Positions 54,251-63,519 of a stretch of DNA of 64,000 nt are shown one piece after another. The DNA is taken from the NCBI RefSeq assembly GCF_003014555.1, contig NZ_PYGE01000003.1, forward strand, positions 320,206 to 384,205. The letters run 5' to 3'. The notes below the pieces were generated by a model. That model ran no database searches. It was not told where the DNA came from and worked only from the letters and a program-made list of their open reading frames with translations. Both the position numbers and the translations under genes were made by a program. Position 1 is the first letter of the stretch. Each line of letters begins with the position of its first letter. Source of the stretch: Haloactinopolyspora alba. Lineage in GTDB: Bacteria > Actinomycetota > Actinomycetes > Jiangellales > Jiangellaceae.

Positions 54251-55039
54251 CTACGGCGTCGACGACACCACCTCGTGTAGAGCGCCGGCCACCGCACCGG
54301 GGTCTTCGACCGGTGCGAGGTGGCCGGCGCCTGCGATGACGCGCACCGGGGCCGGCGGCACGAACGCCTCGGCCATCGCCTGCGCGTCGTCTCGGCCGGT
54401 CAGCGTGTCCTCCTCGCCCACCAGCACGGCGCCGGGCACGCCCACGGCTGCCAGCGTGTCGAACGACGACGCCCGCGCGGCCATGGCGCGCTGCGCCCAT
54501 GCGACGCCGTCGGGGCGCGCCTCGTCGAGCCACCGGGTCACCCGCGCCACCACGTCCGGGCGTTCACGGCGGGTGGTGGCGCCGAGCAACGTCTCGAGCA
54601 TCGGCCGCAGCGCCCGGTTGCCGTTCTCGAGCACGGCGGCGGCGACGCGTTCGCGGTTCGCCCGGGCCTCGTCGGTGTCGGCGGCCGCCTTCGTGTCCAT
54701 CAGCACCGCCGTCGCCACCCGTCCGGGGTGCCGGCGCAGCAGCGCCATGGTCACGTACCCGCCCATGGACAGCCCGCCGACGACGGCGCGGTCGATGCCG
54801 AGCCGGTCCAGCAACGCCGCGACGTCGTCGGCGTAGTGGTCCAACGACGGCTCGTCGTCTCCGGGGTCCGGCGATCCGCCGAATCCGCGCAGATCGGGGA
54901 CGACGACGCGGTGCCGGTCGGCCAGCTGTGACGCGACGGGGTCGAGCACGGCTCCGGGCACCGGGAACGCGTGCAGCAGCACCAGCGGCGTTCCGCCGTC
55001 GCCGGCTCCGTGCTCGACGTGGGCGAGCTCGACGGTCAT
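54251..55039 (-). CDS. Alpha/beta-fold hydrolase
   Basis: A 262-residue alpha/beta hydrolase with nucleophile elbow GGLSMGGYV, oxyanion region LLHAFPVPG, acid in VLVGEEDTL and catalytic His in GAGHLAPVEDP. The overall layout resembles 3-oxoadipate enol-lactonase/epoxide-hydrolase-like esterases. Substrate unknown. It converges on the coiled-coil gene 10 bp away. Confidence 0.85.
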   Translation of the reverse strand: MTVELAHVEHGAGDGGTPLVLLHAFPVPGAVLDPVASQLADRHRVVVPDLRGFGGSPDPGDDEPSLDHYADDVAALLDRLGIDRAVVGGLSMGGYVTMALLRRHPGRVATAVLMDTKAAADTDEARANRERVAAAVLENGNRALRPMLETLLGATTRRERPDVVARVTRWLDEARPDGVAWAQRAMAARASSFDTLAAVGVPGAVLVGEEDTLTGRDDAQAMAEAFVPPAPVRVIAGAGHLAPVEDPGAVAGALHEVVSSTP

Positions 55040-55069
55040 GTCCGGCAGCCTAACGGCTCCCGCCAGGTG

Positions 55070-55306
55070 TCACAGCGGCCGACGGCGCCCGCGCGCGTTC
55101 CAGCAGCCGGTGTGCCAGTGCCGTCGCTCGTCGACACCGTCACCGACGAACGAGGTGGCCTCCACCGGCCACGCCACAACGTGCGGCGTCGCGGGCCGGA
55201 TCAGCTGGTCGCAGCCGGGGCACCGGTACGGCTTCGTCGAGGAGCTGCCGGTGATCCGCCGGACCACCCAGTCGCCGTCGGGCCACGTCTCGACCGATTC
55301 ATGCAT
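55070..55306 (-). CDS. Small zinc-ribbon-like protein
   Basis: A 78-residue protein, MHESVETWPDGDWVVRRITG onward. It contains CPGC near residue 29 and HWHTGC near residue 63, a CxxC...HxHxxC arrangement likely to bind zinc, followed by an Arg-rich tail. Short proteins with this CPGCDQ...HVVAWP pattern occur widely in actinobacteria, with no known function. Its ATG is only 18 bp from that of the divergent MMPL gene, so translation may be leaderless. Confidence 0.72.
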   Translation of the reverse strand: MHESVETWPDGDWVVRRITGSSSTKPYRCPGCDQLIRPATPHVVAWPVEATSFVGDGVDERRHWHTGCWNARGRRRPL

Positions 55307-55324
55307 GGTCCTATCGTCGCCCAC

Positions 55325-57436
55325 ATGTTCGCTCGCTGGGGCACCGCCGTGACTCACCGCCGTGTACCGGTCCTGGTGGCGGTCATCGTCGTCGCGCTCG
55401 CGCTCGGCGGCTACGGGCTCGGCGTGTTCGGTTCGCTGAGCCAGGGCGGCTACGACGACCCGGGCAGCGAGGCGGCCCAGGCCGTGCGGCTGAGCCAGCA
55501 GAACCCGGCGGCCGCGTCGCCGGACGTCGTCGCCGTCTACACCGCTCCCGAAGGGACCACCGTGGACTCGCCCGGGGTCCGCCGCCCGGTCACCGCCGCG
55601 CTCGGCGACCTGCCCGCCGACTCCGTCGCCGCGGTCCGGTCGTACTGGAACAGCGACGACCCGTCGCTGCGCGGCGACGGTGGGCGCTCTGGGCTGGCGC
55701 TGATCACGCTGGCCGGCGACAGCTCCGACGAGAAGCACGACGCCTTCGACCGGATCGAGGAGTCGCTGCACGTCGAAGGGGTGCGGACCGAACTGGCCGG
55801 GCAGATCCCGCTGGAGGCCGGGACGTCCGAGCAGATCGAGCAGGATCTGGTCCTCGCCGAGGCGGTCTCGTTGCCGGTGGTGCTGGTGCTGCTGGTGCTG
55901 ATCTTCGGCGGTGTCGTGGCGGCGGCACTACCGGTGCTGGTGGGCGCGCTGTCGGTGCTGTCCGCGCTCGGAGTGTTGCACGTCATCGCAGGCATGACCA
56001 CGGTGAGCGAGTTCGCGGTCAACGTGGCCAGCCTGCTGGGTCTGGGCATGGCGATCGACTACGGGCTGTTCGTGGTCAGCCGGTTCCGCGAGGAGCTCGA
56101 CGACGGTGTCGACGCGCACGAAGCGGTGCGCCGGACCGTCGCCACCGCCGGTCGTACCGTGGCGTTCTCGGCGACGCTGCTGATCATCGCGCTGTCCACG
56201 CTGCTGCTGTTCCCGCAGAACTTCCTGAACTCGCTCGCCTACGGCGGCATGGCGGCCGTCGCTCTCGCGGCGCTGATCTCGCTGACCGTGCTTCCGGCCG
56301 TCCTGTCGCTGCTGGGCCGGCGGGTCGACGCGCTGGCCATCCGGCGACGTGGCGGCCCGGCACGGCCCGGGCGGTTCTGGCCACGGCTGGCCGACGGGGT
56401 GATGCGCCGTCCGCTGCTCGTGGCGCTGCCGATCCTGGCCGTGCTGATGCTGCTCATCTCGCCGTTCCTGGACGCCCGGTTCGGCCAGCCGGACGAGCGG
56501 ATCCTGCCGGAGGACGACCCGGCGCGAGCGGCCGTCGAGTACCTGGAGGCGCAGTTCCCGGACGTGTCGGCCGACACCGTCCGGGTGGTGCTGGACACCC
56601 GCGGCACGGCCGCGTCGCCGTCGGAGCTGGAGTCGTTCGCCGCCGAGATCCGCGAGGTCGGCGGCGTCACGCAGGTCGCTCCCGCCGGCGCGCTCGACGC
56701 CGGCGTCGTCGTGCTGGACGTCTGGTACGAGGGCGCGACGTTCGGCGACCGGGCACGCGACGTCGTCGGCGACATCCGTGCGATGGACCCTCCCGCGGAG
56801 GCCGGAATGCTGGTCGGCGGGCTCACCGCGACCAGTGTCGACAGCCTCGACGCGATCACCGACCGGCTGCCGGTGATGATCGCCGTCCTGGTCGGCGCGA
56901 CACTGGTGCTGCTGTTCCTCGCGTTCGGCTCCGTCGTGCTGCCGCTCAAGGCGGCGATCATGGCCGCGGTCAGCCTTACCGCCACGTTCGGCGTTCTGAC
57001 CTGGATCTTCGTCGACGGCCACGGCGCCGGCCTGCTGCACGTGACACCACAGCCGATGGAGGTCGGCACCGTCGTGCTGATGGCGGCCGTCGTGTTCGGG
57101 CTGTCGACGGACTACGAGGTCTTCCTGCTGTCGCGGGTCGTCGAGGCGCACGACGACGGCGCCACCACGGCCGAGGCCGTGCGCACCGGCCTGACTCGAT
57201 CCGGACGCGTCATCACCGCGGCCGCGCTGCTGCTGATCGTCGTGGTCGGCGCGTTCTCGCTGTCGGGGATCCAGATGATGCGCTTCATCGGCGTCGGGAT
57301 GATCATCGCCCTCGCCCTGGATGCGACCGTGATCCGGATGCTGCTGGTTCCGGCGCTGCTGAAGCTGCTCGGCCCCGCCAACTGGTGGGCGCCCGGGCCG
57401 CTGCGCCGGCTCCGCCCGCACTCCGACCCGCCGTGA
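55325..57436 (+). CDS. MMPL/RND-family transporter
   Basis: A 703-residue RND-type exporter. Two repeats each hold about six membrane helices and a large external loop. The conserved proton-relay-type motifs GLGMAIDYGLFVVSRFREE and FGLSTDYEVFLLSRVVEA are both present. It begins MFARWGTAVTHRRVP, the usual start of this group. Relatives export lipids, antibiotics or siderophores. It has no upstream ribosome-binding site and may be translated from a leaderless message. Confidence 0.92.
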   Translation: MFARWGTAVTHRRVPVLVAVIVVALALGGYGLGVFGSLSQGGYDDPGSEAAQAVRLSQQNPAAASPDVVAVYTAPEGTTVDSPGVRRPVTAALGDLPADSVAAVRSYWNSDDPSLRGDGGRSGLALITLAGDSSDEKHDAFDRIEESLHVEGVRTELAGQIPLEAGTSEQIEQDLVLAEAVSLPVVLVLLVLIFGGVVAAALPVLVGALSVLSALGVLHVIAGMTTVSEFAVNVASLLGLGMAIDYGLFVVSRFREELDDGVDAHEAVRRTVATAGRTVAFSATLLIIALSTLLLFPQNFLNSLAYGGMAAVALAALISLTVLPAVLSLLGRRVDALAIRRRGGPARPGRFWPRLADGVMRRPLLVALPILAVLMLLISPFLDARFGQPDERILPEDDPARAAVEYLEAQFPDVSADTVRVVLDTRGTAASPSELESFAAEIREVGGVTQVAPAGALDAGVVVLDVWYEGATFGDRARDVVGDIRAMDPPAEAGMLVGGLTATSVDSLDAITDRLPVMIAVLVGATLVLLFLAFGSVVLPLKAAIMAAVSLTATFGVLTWIFVDGHGAGLLHVTPQPMEVGTVVLMAAVVFGLSTDYEVFLLSRVVEAHDDGATTAEAVRTGLTRSGRVITAAALLLIVVVGAFSLSGIQMMRFIGVGMIIALALDATVIRMLLVPALLKLLGPANWWAPGPLRRLRPHSDPP

Positions 57437-57463
57437 TCAGCATGACGATCCAGCGGATGGACC

Positions 57464-58351
57464 TCAGCCCGTGAGCGAGAGTGCCTCGGAAACGTGGCGG
57501 ACGACGTCCGAGACGATCGGCGGAGGCGGATCGGCACGCGTCGGTAGCAGCGCGTAGAGGCCGCGGGTGGGCGCGTCGGCGAGCCGCACCGCGACCACGT
57601 CCCGCGGCAGCGACCCCGCCAGCAGGCCGGGCACGAGCGCGACGGCGTGCCCGGCCGCCACCATCGCGATCTTGCCCAGCAGGTCGACGGCGTCGACGTC
57701 CAGCCGCGGCTCGAAGTCCGCCCGGGCGGCATGGCGGCGCAGCAGCGCTGCCGAGCCGGCGTCGTCCTCGACCCACGTGTCCGCGGCGAAGGCGGCGAGC
57801 GAGGCCCGGTCGCGGCCGGCCGCGGAATGCCCGGCGGGCACGATCACGCACATCTCGTCGACGCCGAGCACCTCGCGTCGCAGCTGAGAGTCGGCCTGCA
57901 GGCCCGGCGGCGCGTCGGTGACGACGGCGACGTCCAGTTCGCCGCTCGCGACCAGCACCTCCAGCTCCGCGGTGAGCGCTGGACGCACCGACCATCGCAC
58001 GCCGTGGTCGTCGACGAGGCGCCGCAGTGCCGCCGGCACGATGCTGGCGGCGGCCGAGGGCGTCGCGCCGACCGCCAGCCGCTCGGGGACGACGGCGTCC
58101 GCCGCGTGGGCGGCGCGGACCGCCCGGTCCGCCTCGGCGACCACGATCCGGGCGTGGTGGCCGAACGCCTCGCCCGCCGGGGTCGGCTCCACGCCGCGGG
58201 CGTGCCGATGTAGCAGCCGCGCCCCGGTCTCGCGTTCGAGGCCGGCGACCTGCCTGGAGACGGCGGACTGGCTGAAGCCGAGCTCTTCGGCCGCCGCGGA
58301 GAACGAGCCCGTCCGGCAGACCTCGAGGAACGAGCGCCACGATTCCAGCAC
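57464..58351 (-). CDS. LysR-family transcriptional regulator
   Basis: A 295-residue LysR regulator with the N-terminal helix-turn-helix (TGSFSAAAEELGFSQSAVSRQVAGLE) and a substrate-binding domain. The GTG at 58351 (VLESWRSFLEV) gives the normal family N-terminus; an ATG at 58378 lies inside a palindromic site, which I read as its operator. It is divergent from the SnoaL-like gene, its likely target, and converges on the MMPL gene 27 bp away. Confidence 0.88.
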   Translation of the reverse strand: MLESWRSFLEVCRTGSFSAAAEELGFSQSAVSRQVAGLERETGARLLHRHARGVEPTPAGEAFGHHARIVVAEADRAVRAAHAADAVVPERLAVGATPSAAASIVPAALRRLVDDHGVRWSVRPALTAELEVLVASGELDVAVVTDAPPGLQADSQLRREVLGVDEMCVIVPAGHSAAGRDRASLAAFAADTWVEDDAGSAALLRRHAARADFEPRLDVDAVDLLGKIAMVAAGHAVALVPGLLAGSLPRDVVAVRLADAPTRGLYALLPTRADPPPPIVSDVVRHVSEALSLTG

Positions 58352-58373
58352 ACTCGCCAGGCTATGCGTTTGT

Positions 58374-58390
58374 TGCATCCCACCTATGCA
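58374..58390. promoter_or_regulatory. Candidate LysR operator
   Basis: TGCAT-N7-ATGCA, a perfect 5-bp-arm inverted repeat of the T-N11-A type used by LysR proteins, lies between the LysR gene and the divergent SnoaL-like gene. Confidence 0.5.
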
Positions 58391-58436
58391 GGATTCTCGC
58401 TTGTCGCATGGCTCGACCGCGGACACGATCGTGACC

Positions 58437-58919
58437 ATGAGCAACCACGACACCGACGACCATCCGAGTTCGACACGGAACGGGCCGGTGAGCGAACCGG
58501 AGCACGGACTCGGCGTCGCCGCGGGGGTCGACGTGCCGGACGCCGTCCTGGCGCCGCTGGTCGCCTACGCGGCCGGGCACGCCACCGGCGATCCCGCGCA
58601 CTTCCACGAGGCGTTCCTGCCGACGGCTCACGTCGAGGGCCTGCGCGACGGAAGGTTCGTGTCCTGGGATCTCGCGGCCTACTGCGCGAACTTCACCGGC
58701 AGCCCCGCCGCGGACGAGTCGTCACGCCGGCGGCGCATCGAGCACGTCGCCGTGACCGGCACCGTCGGCACCGCGACGATGACGCTGCAGCACGGCCCGC
58801 ACACCTTCACCGACGTGTTCCTGCTGGTGTGCGACGACGGCGCATGGCGGATCGCGAACAAGGTCTACCACCGCGACCGTCGCGGCGTAACGTCAGCGCC
58901 CAGCGTGACCGTCACGTAG
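58437..58919 (+). CDS. SnoaL/NTF2-like protein
   Basis: A 160-residue protein. After a variable N-terminal 40 residues it has an NTF2/SnoaL-type cone fold (VAYAAGHATGDPAHFHEAF, then HVEGLRDGRFVSWDLAAYCANFTG, and DGAWRIANKVYHRD). Such proteins bind small molecules or act as isomerases or cyclases; no catalytic set is evident. It is divergent from the LysR gene, which probably regulates it. Confidence 0.8.
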   Translation: MSNHDTDDHPSSTRNGPVSEPEHGLGVAAGVDVPDAVLAPLVAYAAGHATGDPAHFHEAFLPTAHVEGLRDGRFVSWDLAAYCANFTGSPAADESSRRRRIEHVAVTGTVGTATMTLQHGPHTFTDVFLLVCDDGAWRIANKVYHRDRRGVTSAPSVTVT

Positions 58920-59014
58920 GTCGATCCGGACCGGCAGCAGCGTGGCCCGGGCAGGCACACGTTCGGTGACATATTCGGTGGCGGCCGGAGCCGGGCGTGG
59001 GCAAGCATGGCGTC

Positions 59015-59620
59015 ATGACTGCCCCTGATTCCGGCGAGCCCGCACCACGACGGTGGACCGAGTCGACCGTGTACACCGACATGTGGATCGACCCAGACGA
59101 CGACCCGCGCGAAACCGACGCCGGGGGCACCGACGAACGCGGCATCCTGCTCGACTACCTGCGCCACTACCGCCTCACGGTGGAGATGAAGTGCGCGGGC
59201 CTGGATGCCGAGCAACTCGCCCGGCGATCCGTGCCACCGTCCACGATGTCGCTGCTCGGGCTGGTGCGGCACATGGTCGAGGAAGAGCGGCACCTTCGCC
59301 GGGTCATGGCCGGCGAGGACGCGCCGCCGCTGTACCGCACGGACGACGACCGCGACGGCGACTGGAACGGCGCGACCGCCGACCCCGCCGTCGTGGAGGA
59401 CGCCTGGCGACAGTGGCGGGCCGAGACAGCGCTCACCGACCGGTTCGTGGCCGGTGTGGACGACCTCGGCGCCTGGAACGCCGGTGCGTCCGACCTCGGT
59501 GCCGACGGCGCGGACCTGCAACTGCGCGACGCTCTGGTGGCGCAGATCGCGGAGTACGCGCGGCACTGCGGCCACGCGGACCTCCTGCGCGAGCGCATCG
59601 ACGGCCGCGTCGGCCAGTGA
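59015..59620 (+). CDS. DinB-like (DUF664) putative metalloenzyme
   Basis: A 201-residue protein with the DinB/DUF664 four-helix layout. Candidate metal ligands are His in VRHMVEEERHL and the HxxxH pair in EYARHCGHADLL. A conserved GILLDYLRHYRLTVEMK region begins the fold. Members include mycothiol- or bacillithiol-dependent enzymes, but many are uncharacterised. It is convergent with the HNH nuclease gene. Confidence 0.82.
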   Translation: MTAPDSGEPAPRRWTESTVYTDMWIDPDDDPRETDAGGTDERGILLDYLRHYRLTVEMKCAGLDAEQLARRSVPPSTMSLLGLVRHMVEEERHLRRVMAGEDAPPLYRTDDDRDGDWNGATADPAVVEDAWRQWRAETALTDRFVAGVDDLGAWNAGASDLGADGADLQLRDALVAQIAEYARHCGHADLLRERIDGRVGQ

Positions 59621-59638
59621 CCGGGCCGGCCTGCACCG

Positions 59639-60271
59639 TCAGCAGGTGTCGAGCATCCGGTCCAGCGCGGACTTCTCCGCGGCGTCGGCGGTCAGACCCC
59701 AGTCGTGCTTCACGTCGATCCAGTGCCGACCGTAGTAACACCACCAGTTGGTGTTCTCCGGCCGCCACTCGGCCGGATCCTGGTCGCTCTTGGACATGTT
59801 GCTCGACCCGGACACCGCGATCAGCTGCCCGCGGCTGAGGTCGTTCGCGAAGTCCGCGCGCCGCTGCTGCGACCAGGAGTCCGCGCCGGAGCGCCACGCC
59901 TCGGCCAGCGGGACCATGTGATCGATGTGCACGTCGGACGGGTCGCTGAGCCAGTCCCGGTCGTAGACGCTGTACCAGCTGCCGCTGTCCGGGTAGCAGT
60001 CGGCGCCGGTCTGCACGCCAGAGCCGTCGCGGCGGAGCACGACCTCGCGGGTGTTGCAGTTGCCCTCCTGGCCGAGCCAGTGCGGGAAAAGCTCGCGCGA
60101 GTAGCCGTCGTCCGAGCCGGGCGCGGCGACGGTGATCGCGTCGAGCTGGGCACGTGATTCGGCCACCGATGGCGGGTCGGGCGGGTAGGCGGCGGCCGGG
60201 CCGGTGACCGCGGCGGCGACGCCGACAGCGACGAGGACGGCGAACAGGGTACGGAGCAGCCGAGAACGCAT
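59639..60271 (-). CDS. Secreted HNH-type nuclease (DUF1524-like)
   Basis: A 210-residue exported protein. A signal peptide (MRSRLLRTLFAVLVAVGVAAAVTG) is followed by a domain with HIDHMVPLAEAWRSGADSW, the DHxVPL motif of GmrSD/DUF1524 HNH nucleases, and WWCYYGRHWIDVK. ATG at 60271 has GGAAGG 7 bases upstream; the ATG two codons earlier is too close to it. It probably degrades external DNA for nutrition. Confidence 0.87.
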   Translation of the reverse strand: MRSRLLRTLFAVLVAVGVAAAVTGPAAAYPPDPPSVAESRAQLDAITVAAPGSDDGYSRELFPHWLGQEGNCNTREVVLRRDGSGVQTGADCYPDSGSWYSVYDRDWLSDPSDVHIDHMVPLAEAWRSGADSWSQQRRADFANDLSRGQLIAVSGSSNMSKSDQDPAEWRPENTNWWCYYGRHWIDVKHDWGLTADAAEKSALDRMLDTC

Positions 60272-60384
60272 GACCATGACCTTCCGATTGGCTCGGATTG
60301 ACCGTCATCGTCAACGATGCCGGATACGCCCGCTCGGCGTCAGTGCCGTACGCAAGATTCAGCCGGTGTTCACGCCGGCGGTGA

Positions 60385-61224
60385 TCAGCGCTTCGCCAGC
60401 AGCCATCGCAGCGCCTCGTCGGTGGCGTCGAAGTGCCCGGCATGACCGGCATCGGCGCTGCGAGTGAGCGTGGCACCCGGGATGCGCCGACGCAGCCAGT
60501 CGGCGTGGCCGACTGGGACCAAGGTGTCCTGTTCGCCGTGCCACAGCAGGACCGGGACGGTGATGTCGGCCGGATCGAAGCCCCAGGGCAGCCCGTACAG
60601 CGCGAGCTCGTCGTCGGTCCAGCCGGCCAGCCCGGGCCGCAGCGCCTCGGTGAAGGCCGCCGACAGCATCTCCTGAACCTCGGGCCGCGCCAGCATCCGC
60701 TGCTCGGCAGCCGGCAGTAACGAGGCGAGGTCGTCGGACTCGGCACTCGCCAGGTGCTGCTCGAGAGCGGCCCGGCCCTGGCTCGCGGCCTCGGCGCTCG
60801 CGACGTTCCCATCCGCCATGCCCGCCGTCCAGTCGAGGCCGGCGGCGTCGATCGGCGCGGTGGAGGCCAGCGTCGCGACCCTGCGGACGCGTCCGGGATG
60901 AGCGGCGGCGAAGGCCAGCGCGTGCGGTCCGCCGCCGGAGACGCCGAACGTCACGACGTCCTCGAGGCCCAGGGCGTCGGCGATGGCGGCCAGATCGGCG
61001 GCAGCATCGACGACCCGTCGCCCCTGGTGTGGCGTCGAGCGCCCGTAGCCGGGCCGGTCGTAGGTGATCAGCCGGACGTTCAGGTCGCGGAACATGTCCT
61101 CGTCCGGATGCCGCGCCAGCCGGCTCATCGGCGTTCCGTGGGCATAGAGCACCGGCGTCCCGCCGGGCACGCCCCACTCCTCGACCGCCAGCGTCCGGCC
61201 GTCGCAGGCTTCGATCTCTCGCAT
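60385..61224 (-). CDS. Alpha/beta-fold hydrolase
   Basis: A 279-residue alpha/beta hydrolase with HGTP oxyanion region (YAHGTPMSRL), nucleophile elbow GVSGGGPH, acid in GEQDTLVP and His in AGHAGHF. It resembles proline-iminopeptidase or haloalkane-type esterases at fold level only; substrate unknown. Confidence 0.84.
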   Translation of the reverse strand: MREIEACDGRTLAVEEWGVPGGTPVLYAHGTPMSRLARHPDEDMFRDLNVRLITYDRPGYGRSTPHQGRRVVDAAADLAAIADALGLEDVVTFGVSGGGPHALAFAAAHPGRVRRVATLASTAPIDAAGLDWTAGMADGNVASAEAASQGRAALEQHLASAESDDLASLLPAAEQRMLARPEVQEMLSAAFTEALRPGLAGWTDDELALYGLPWGFDPADITVPVLLWHGEQDTLVPVGHADWLRRRIPGATLTRSADAGHAGHFDATDEALRWLLAKR

Positions 61225-61345
61225 GCGCTCAACCTAGAGACGGCGCCGACCCCGGGGCAATGAACTTAGCGGTCAGCAGAGCGACACCGTCGACGCGCGT
61301 GAAACCCGATTGCCCGGTCGCCGGGCCGGCCGTACGTTGCCGGGC

Positions 61346-61726
61346 GTGACGGAGCCGGCCGCGCTCATGGTGTTCCAGGAAGGCCGGCGGTCGTTCAACG
61401 ACCGCTACGTCACCTTTCTCCTGGATCAAATCATTCCCCGGGTCACGGAGCGGTACTCGATCACCGAGAACCCGGACCACTAGGGCATCTGCGGCGGCAG
61501 CAGCGGCGGCAACTGTGCCTTCACCGCGGCATGGCTGCGGCCGGACAGCCACCACGACCTGCGCTGGAACGAACCGGAGCGGAACTGGCTCGCGAACAAT
61601 CTCCGCGTCGCCGCCGCGCTCGCCGAAGCGGGTTACGACTTTCGCCTGGTCCTCGGCAACGGCGGCCACAGCGCCAACCACGGTGGTGTCCTGCTGCCCG
61701 ACGCCCTGCGCTGGCTCTGGCGGTGA
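61346..61726 (+). pseudogene. Decayed enterochelin-esterase-like (Fes) gene
   Basis: One continuous frame from GTG at 61346 to TGA at 61724 gives a recognisable but broken esterase: EPAALMVFQEG, RYVTFLLDQIIPRVTERYSIT, GICGGSSGGNCAFTAAWLRPD and GGHSANHGGVLLPDALRWLWR. There is an in-frame TAG at 61481-61483, just before the nucleophile segment. Two pieces of the normal fold are missing, after MVFQEG and after the LRPD segment. The rest of the surrounding gap (61225-61345) has no other feature. Confidence 0.8.
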
Positions 61727-61734
61727 TCGCGCAT

Positions 61735-62568
61735 CTACTGTCCGGGCGCCCCGTCGTGCTCTTTCCTTTCGGCGAACCGCTGTGCCTGCCATTCATACAC
61801 GCCGGGCAGCCAGTCCGCGCCGAACGTGGCCGACGGGCCGATGCGCGGGTCGTCGGGAACGTTGCCGTCACGCAAGGCATGCACGTACGCGCGATCCTGG
61901 CTGATCCGTGCGCGCACCTGATCGGCGCCGCAAACAGACCCATGACCCGGGATGAGGACATCAACGTCGTCCGCCACCTCCTCGAGTCGCCGCAGCCCGA
62001 CGAGGTAGTCGTCGACCGGGTTCGCGGCGTCCTGGTCGGGGAACGGCATCAGGATGTCAGAGAGCATGTCGCCGGCGACGAGAACACCGCGCTCCTCGAT
62101 CAACAGCGCCGCGTGGCCCTGCGCATGCGCCGGATGCTCGATGATCCGGACGTCAGGGCCGTCCCACGGAATCTGCGCGGCTCCAACTGGCAGACCGGTG
62201 ATGAGGCCGAACAGGTCCAGCGGTACCTCCGCGGCGATCTCCGGCGGTAACCCCTCGACGACGCGCGTCTTCCAGTCCGCGTTCGACAGCAGATCTCGCA
62301 TGTACGCCGCACAGCGCGCTGTGCCGTACCGAGGCGCTTCGCCGAACCCGGAGTGCCAGAGCACGTGATCCCAATCAGGATGCGTCGCGAAGCCCGCCAC
62401 AACAGGCTGCCCCGACTCGCGAAGGTCGTTCGCGAGGCAGGCCATTTCGGAGCCTTGTATCCCCGGGTCGATGAGCAACACGCCAGCGCGGCCCTGAACG
62501 ACGACGGCGTTGTTCTGGAGTAACTCGCTCTGGTGAACCTGCACGCCATCTGCGACCTGTCTCAGCAT
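61735..62568 (-). CDS. Metallo-beta-lactamase-fold hydrolase
   Basis: A 277-residue MBL-fold protein. The metal motif is THPDWDH (normally HxHxDH, so its first His is Thr), followed by HAQGHAALLI, AGDMLSD and PGHGSVCG. It could hydrolyse esters or lactones. The ATG (MLRQVADGVQ) is near a lipoprotein gene in the same direction. Function unknown. Confidence 0.82.
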   Translation of the reverse strand: MLRQVADGVQVHQSELLQNNAVVVQGRAGVLLIDPGIQGSEMACLANDLRESGQPVVAGFATHPDWDHVLWHSGFGEAPRYGTARCAAYMRDLLSNADWKTRVVEGLPPEIAAEVPLDLFGLITGLPVGAAQIPWDGPDVRIIEHPAHAQGHAALLIEERGVLVAGDMLSDILMPFPDQDAANPVDDYLVGLRRLEEVADDVDVLIPGHGSVCGADQVRARISQDRAYVHALRDGNVPDDPRIGPSATFGADWLPGVYEWQAQRFAERKEHDGAPGQ

Positions 62569-62583
62569 CCACGTATCGTAGGC

Positions 62584-63519
62584 TCAGCCGTCGGCGGCGC
62601 TGTAGGCATCCTCGATGAACTGGACCAACGAGCTTTCCAGGTCGGCACCGTCGGAGGACTCCCGCATCATGTCGGTGCCGTGATTCTCGCCGTCGCGGAT
62701 CACGAGCTCCTTGTCAGGTGACGCGGAAGCGGAGTACAACTCTCTGACTTCCGCCTCGACCGCACCCTGCATGTCGCCCGTGGACGCCACGAACAACGAC
62801 GGCGCACGGATCCGCTCCACGGCGCTCGCCGCGTCGACCGAATCACACTCCACCGGGGAAGAGAGGATCATCAGGCCGACGAGCTGCTGCGCGTCCGCAC
62901 CGGCCCCCGCAGCGACCGTCCCGCCACAGGACGCACCTGCCATGAACATGCGCTCGGCGCCCAGCCTGCGCAGTTCCGCCACAGCCGCGGCCATGTCCCG
63001 GTCCATGCCACGGGAAACGGGCTCGTTCTCGGGCACCTCGACGAGCTCGGACGCACCGTGGGAACGGAATTCCGGGATCATGACGTGGAACCCGAGGCTC
63101 GCGAGCTCGATACCCATCGGGATGAACGAGCAGATGTTGTAGCCCGTTTCATGAGCGAGGACGACGCCGTCGGGGCCGTCGCCGAGCTCGAGTGCGGACA
63201 AGTGCGTCCCGTCGCTCGCGGTGAGGGTCCGCACGCGGTCGTGCAGTGACTCCGGTACACACTTGTTGACCATGTAGCCGGCGCCGGTTTCGACGGTCCA
63301 GTCCGGCCAGCCGGGCTCGTAGCTCACCGGCGGGGTCAGACTCGGGCGCGGCTCCTGCGGTGTGGTGTGCTCGTTCGTCGGTGTGGCAGGCCTCGTCGAC
63401 GTCTCAGAAGGAGGCGTCGAGGATCCGGCTGCGGGGTCGGAACCGGCGGACTCCGCAGTCGAGCACCCGACGAGCGTGACGAGGGCCAGCGCCAGCGCGG
63501 CCGTCGACGATCGGGTCAT
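62584..63519 (-). CDS. Secreted alpha/beta-hydrolase lipoprotein
   Basis: A 311-residue exported lipoprotein. The signal peptide ends in the lipobox LVTLVGCS; a Ser/Thr/Pro linker precedes an alpha/beta hydrolase domain with elbow GASCGG, and catalytic His in [13 protein letters not shown] overlaps the lpdA stop by 4 bp, which suggests translation from the same message. Substrate unknown. Confidence 0.82.
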   Translation of the reverse strand: MTRSSTAALALALVTLVGCSTAESAGSDPAAGSSTPPSETSTRPATPTNEHTTPQEPRPSLTPPVSYEPGWPDWTVETGAGYMVNKCVPESLHDRVRTLTASDGTHLSALELGDGPDGVVLAHETGYNICSFIPMGIELASLGFHVMIPEFRSHGASELVEVPENEPVSRGMDRDMAAAVAELRRLGAERMFMAGASCGGTVAAGAGADAQQLVGLMILSSPVECDSVDAASAVERIRAPSLFVASTGDMQGAVEAEVRELYSASASPDKELVIRDGENHGTDMMRESSDGADLESSLVQFIEDAYSAADG

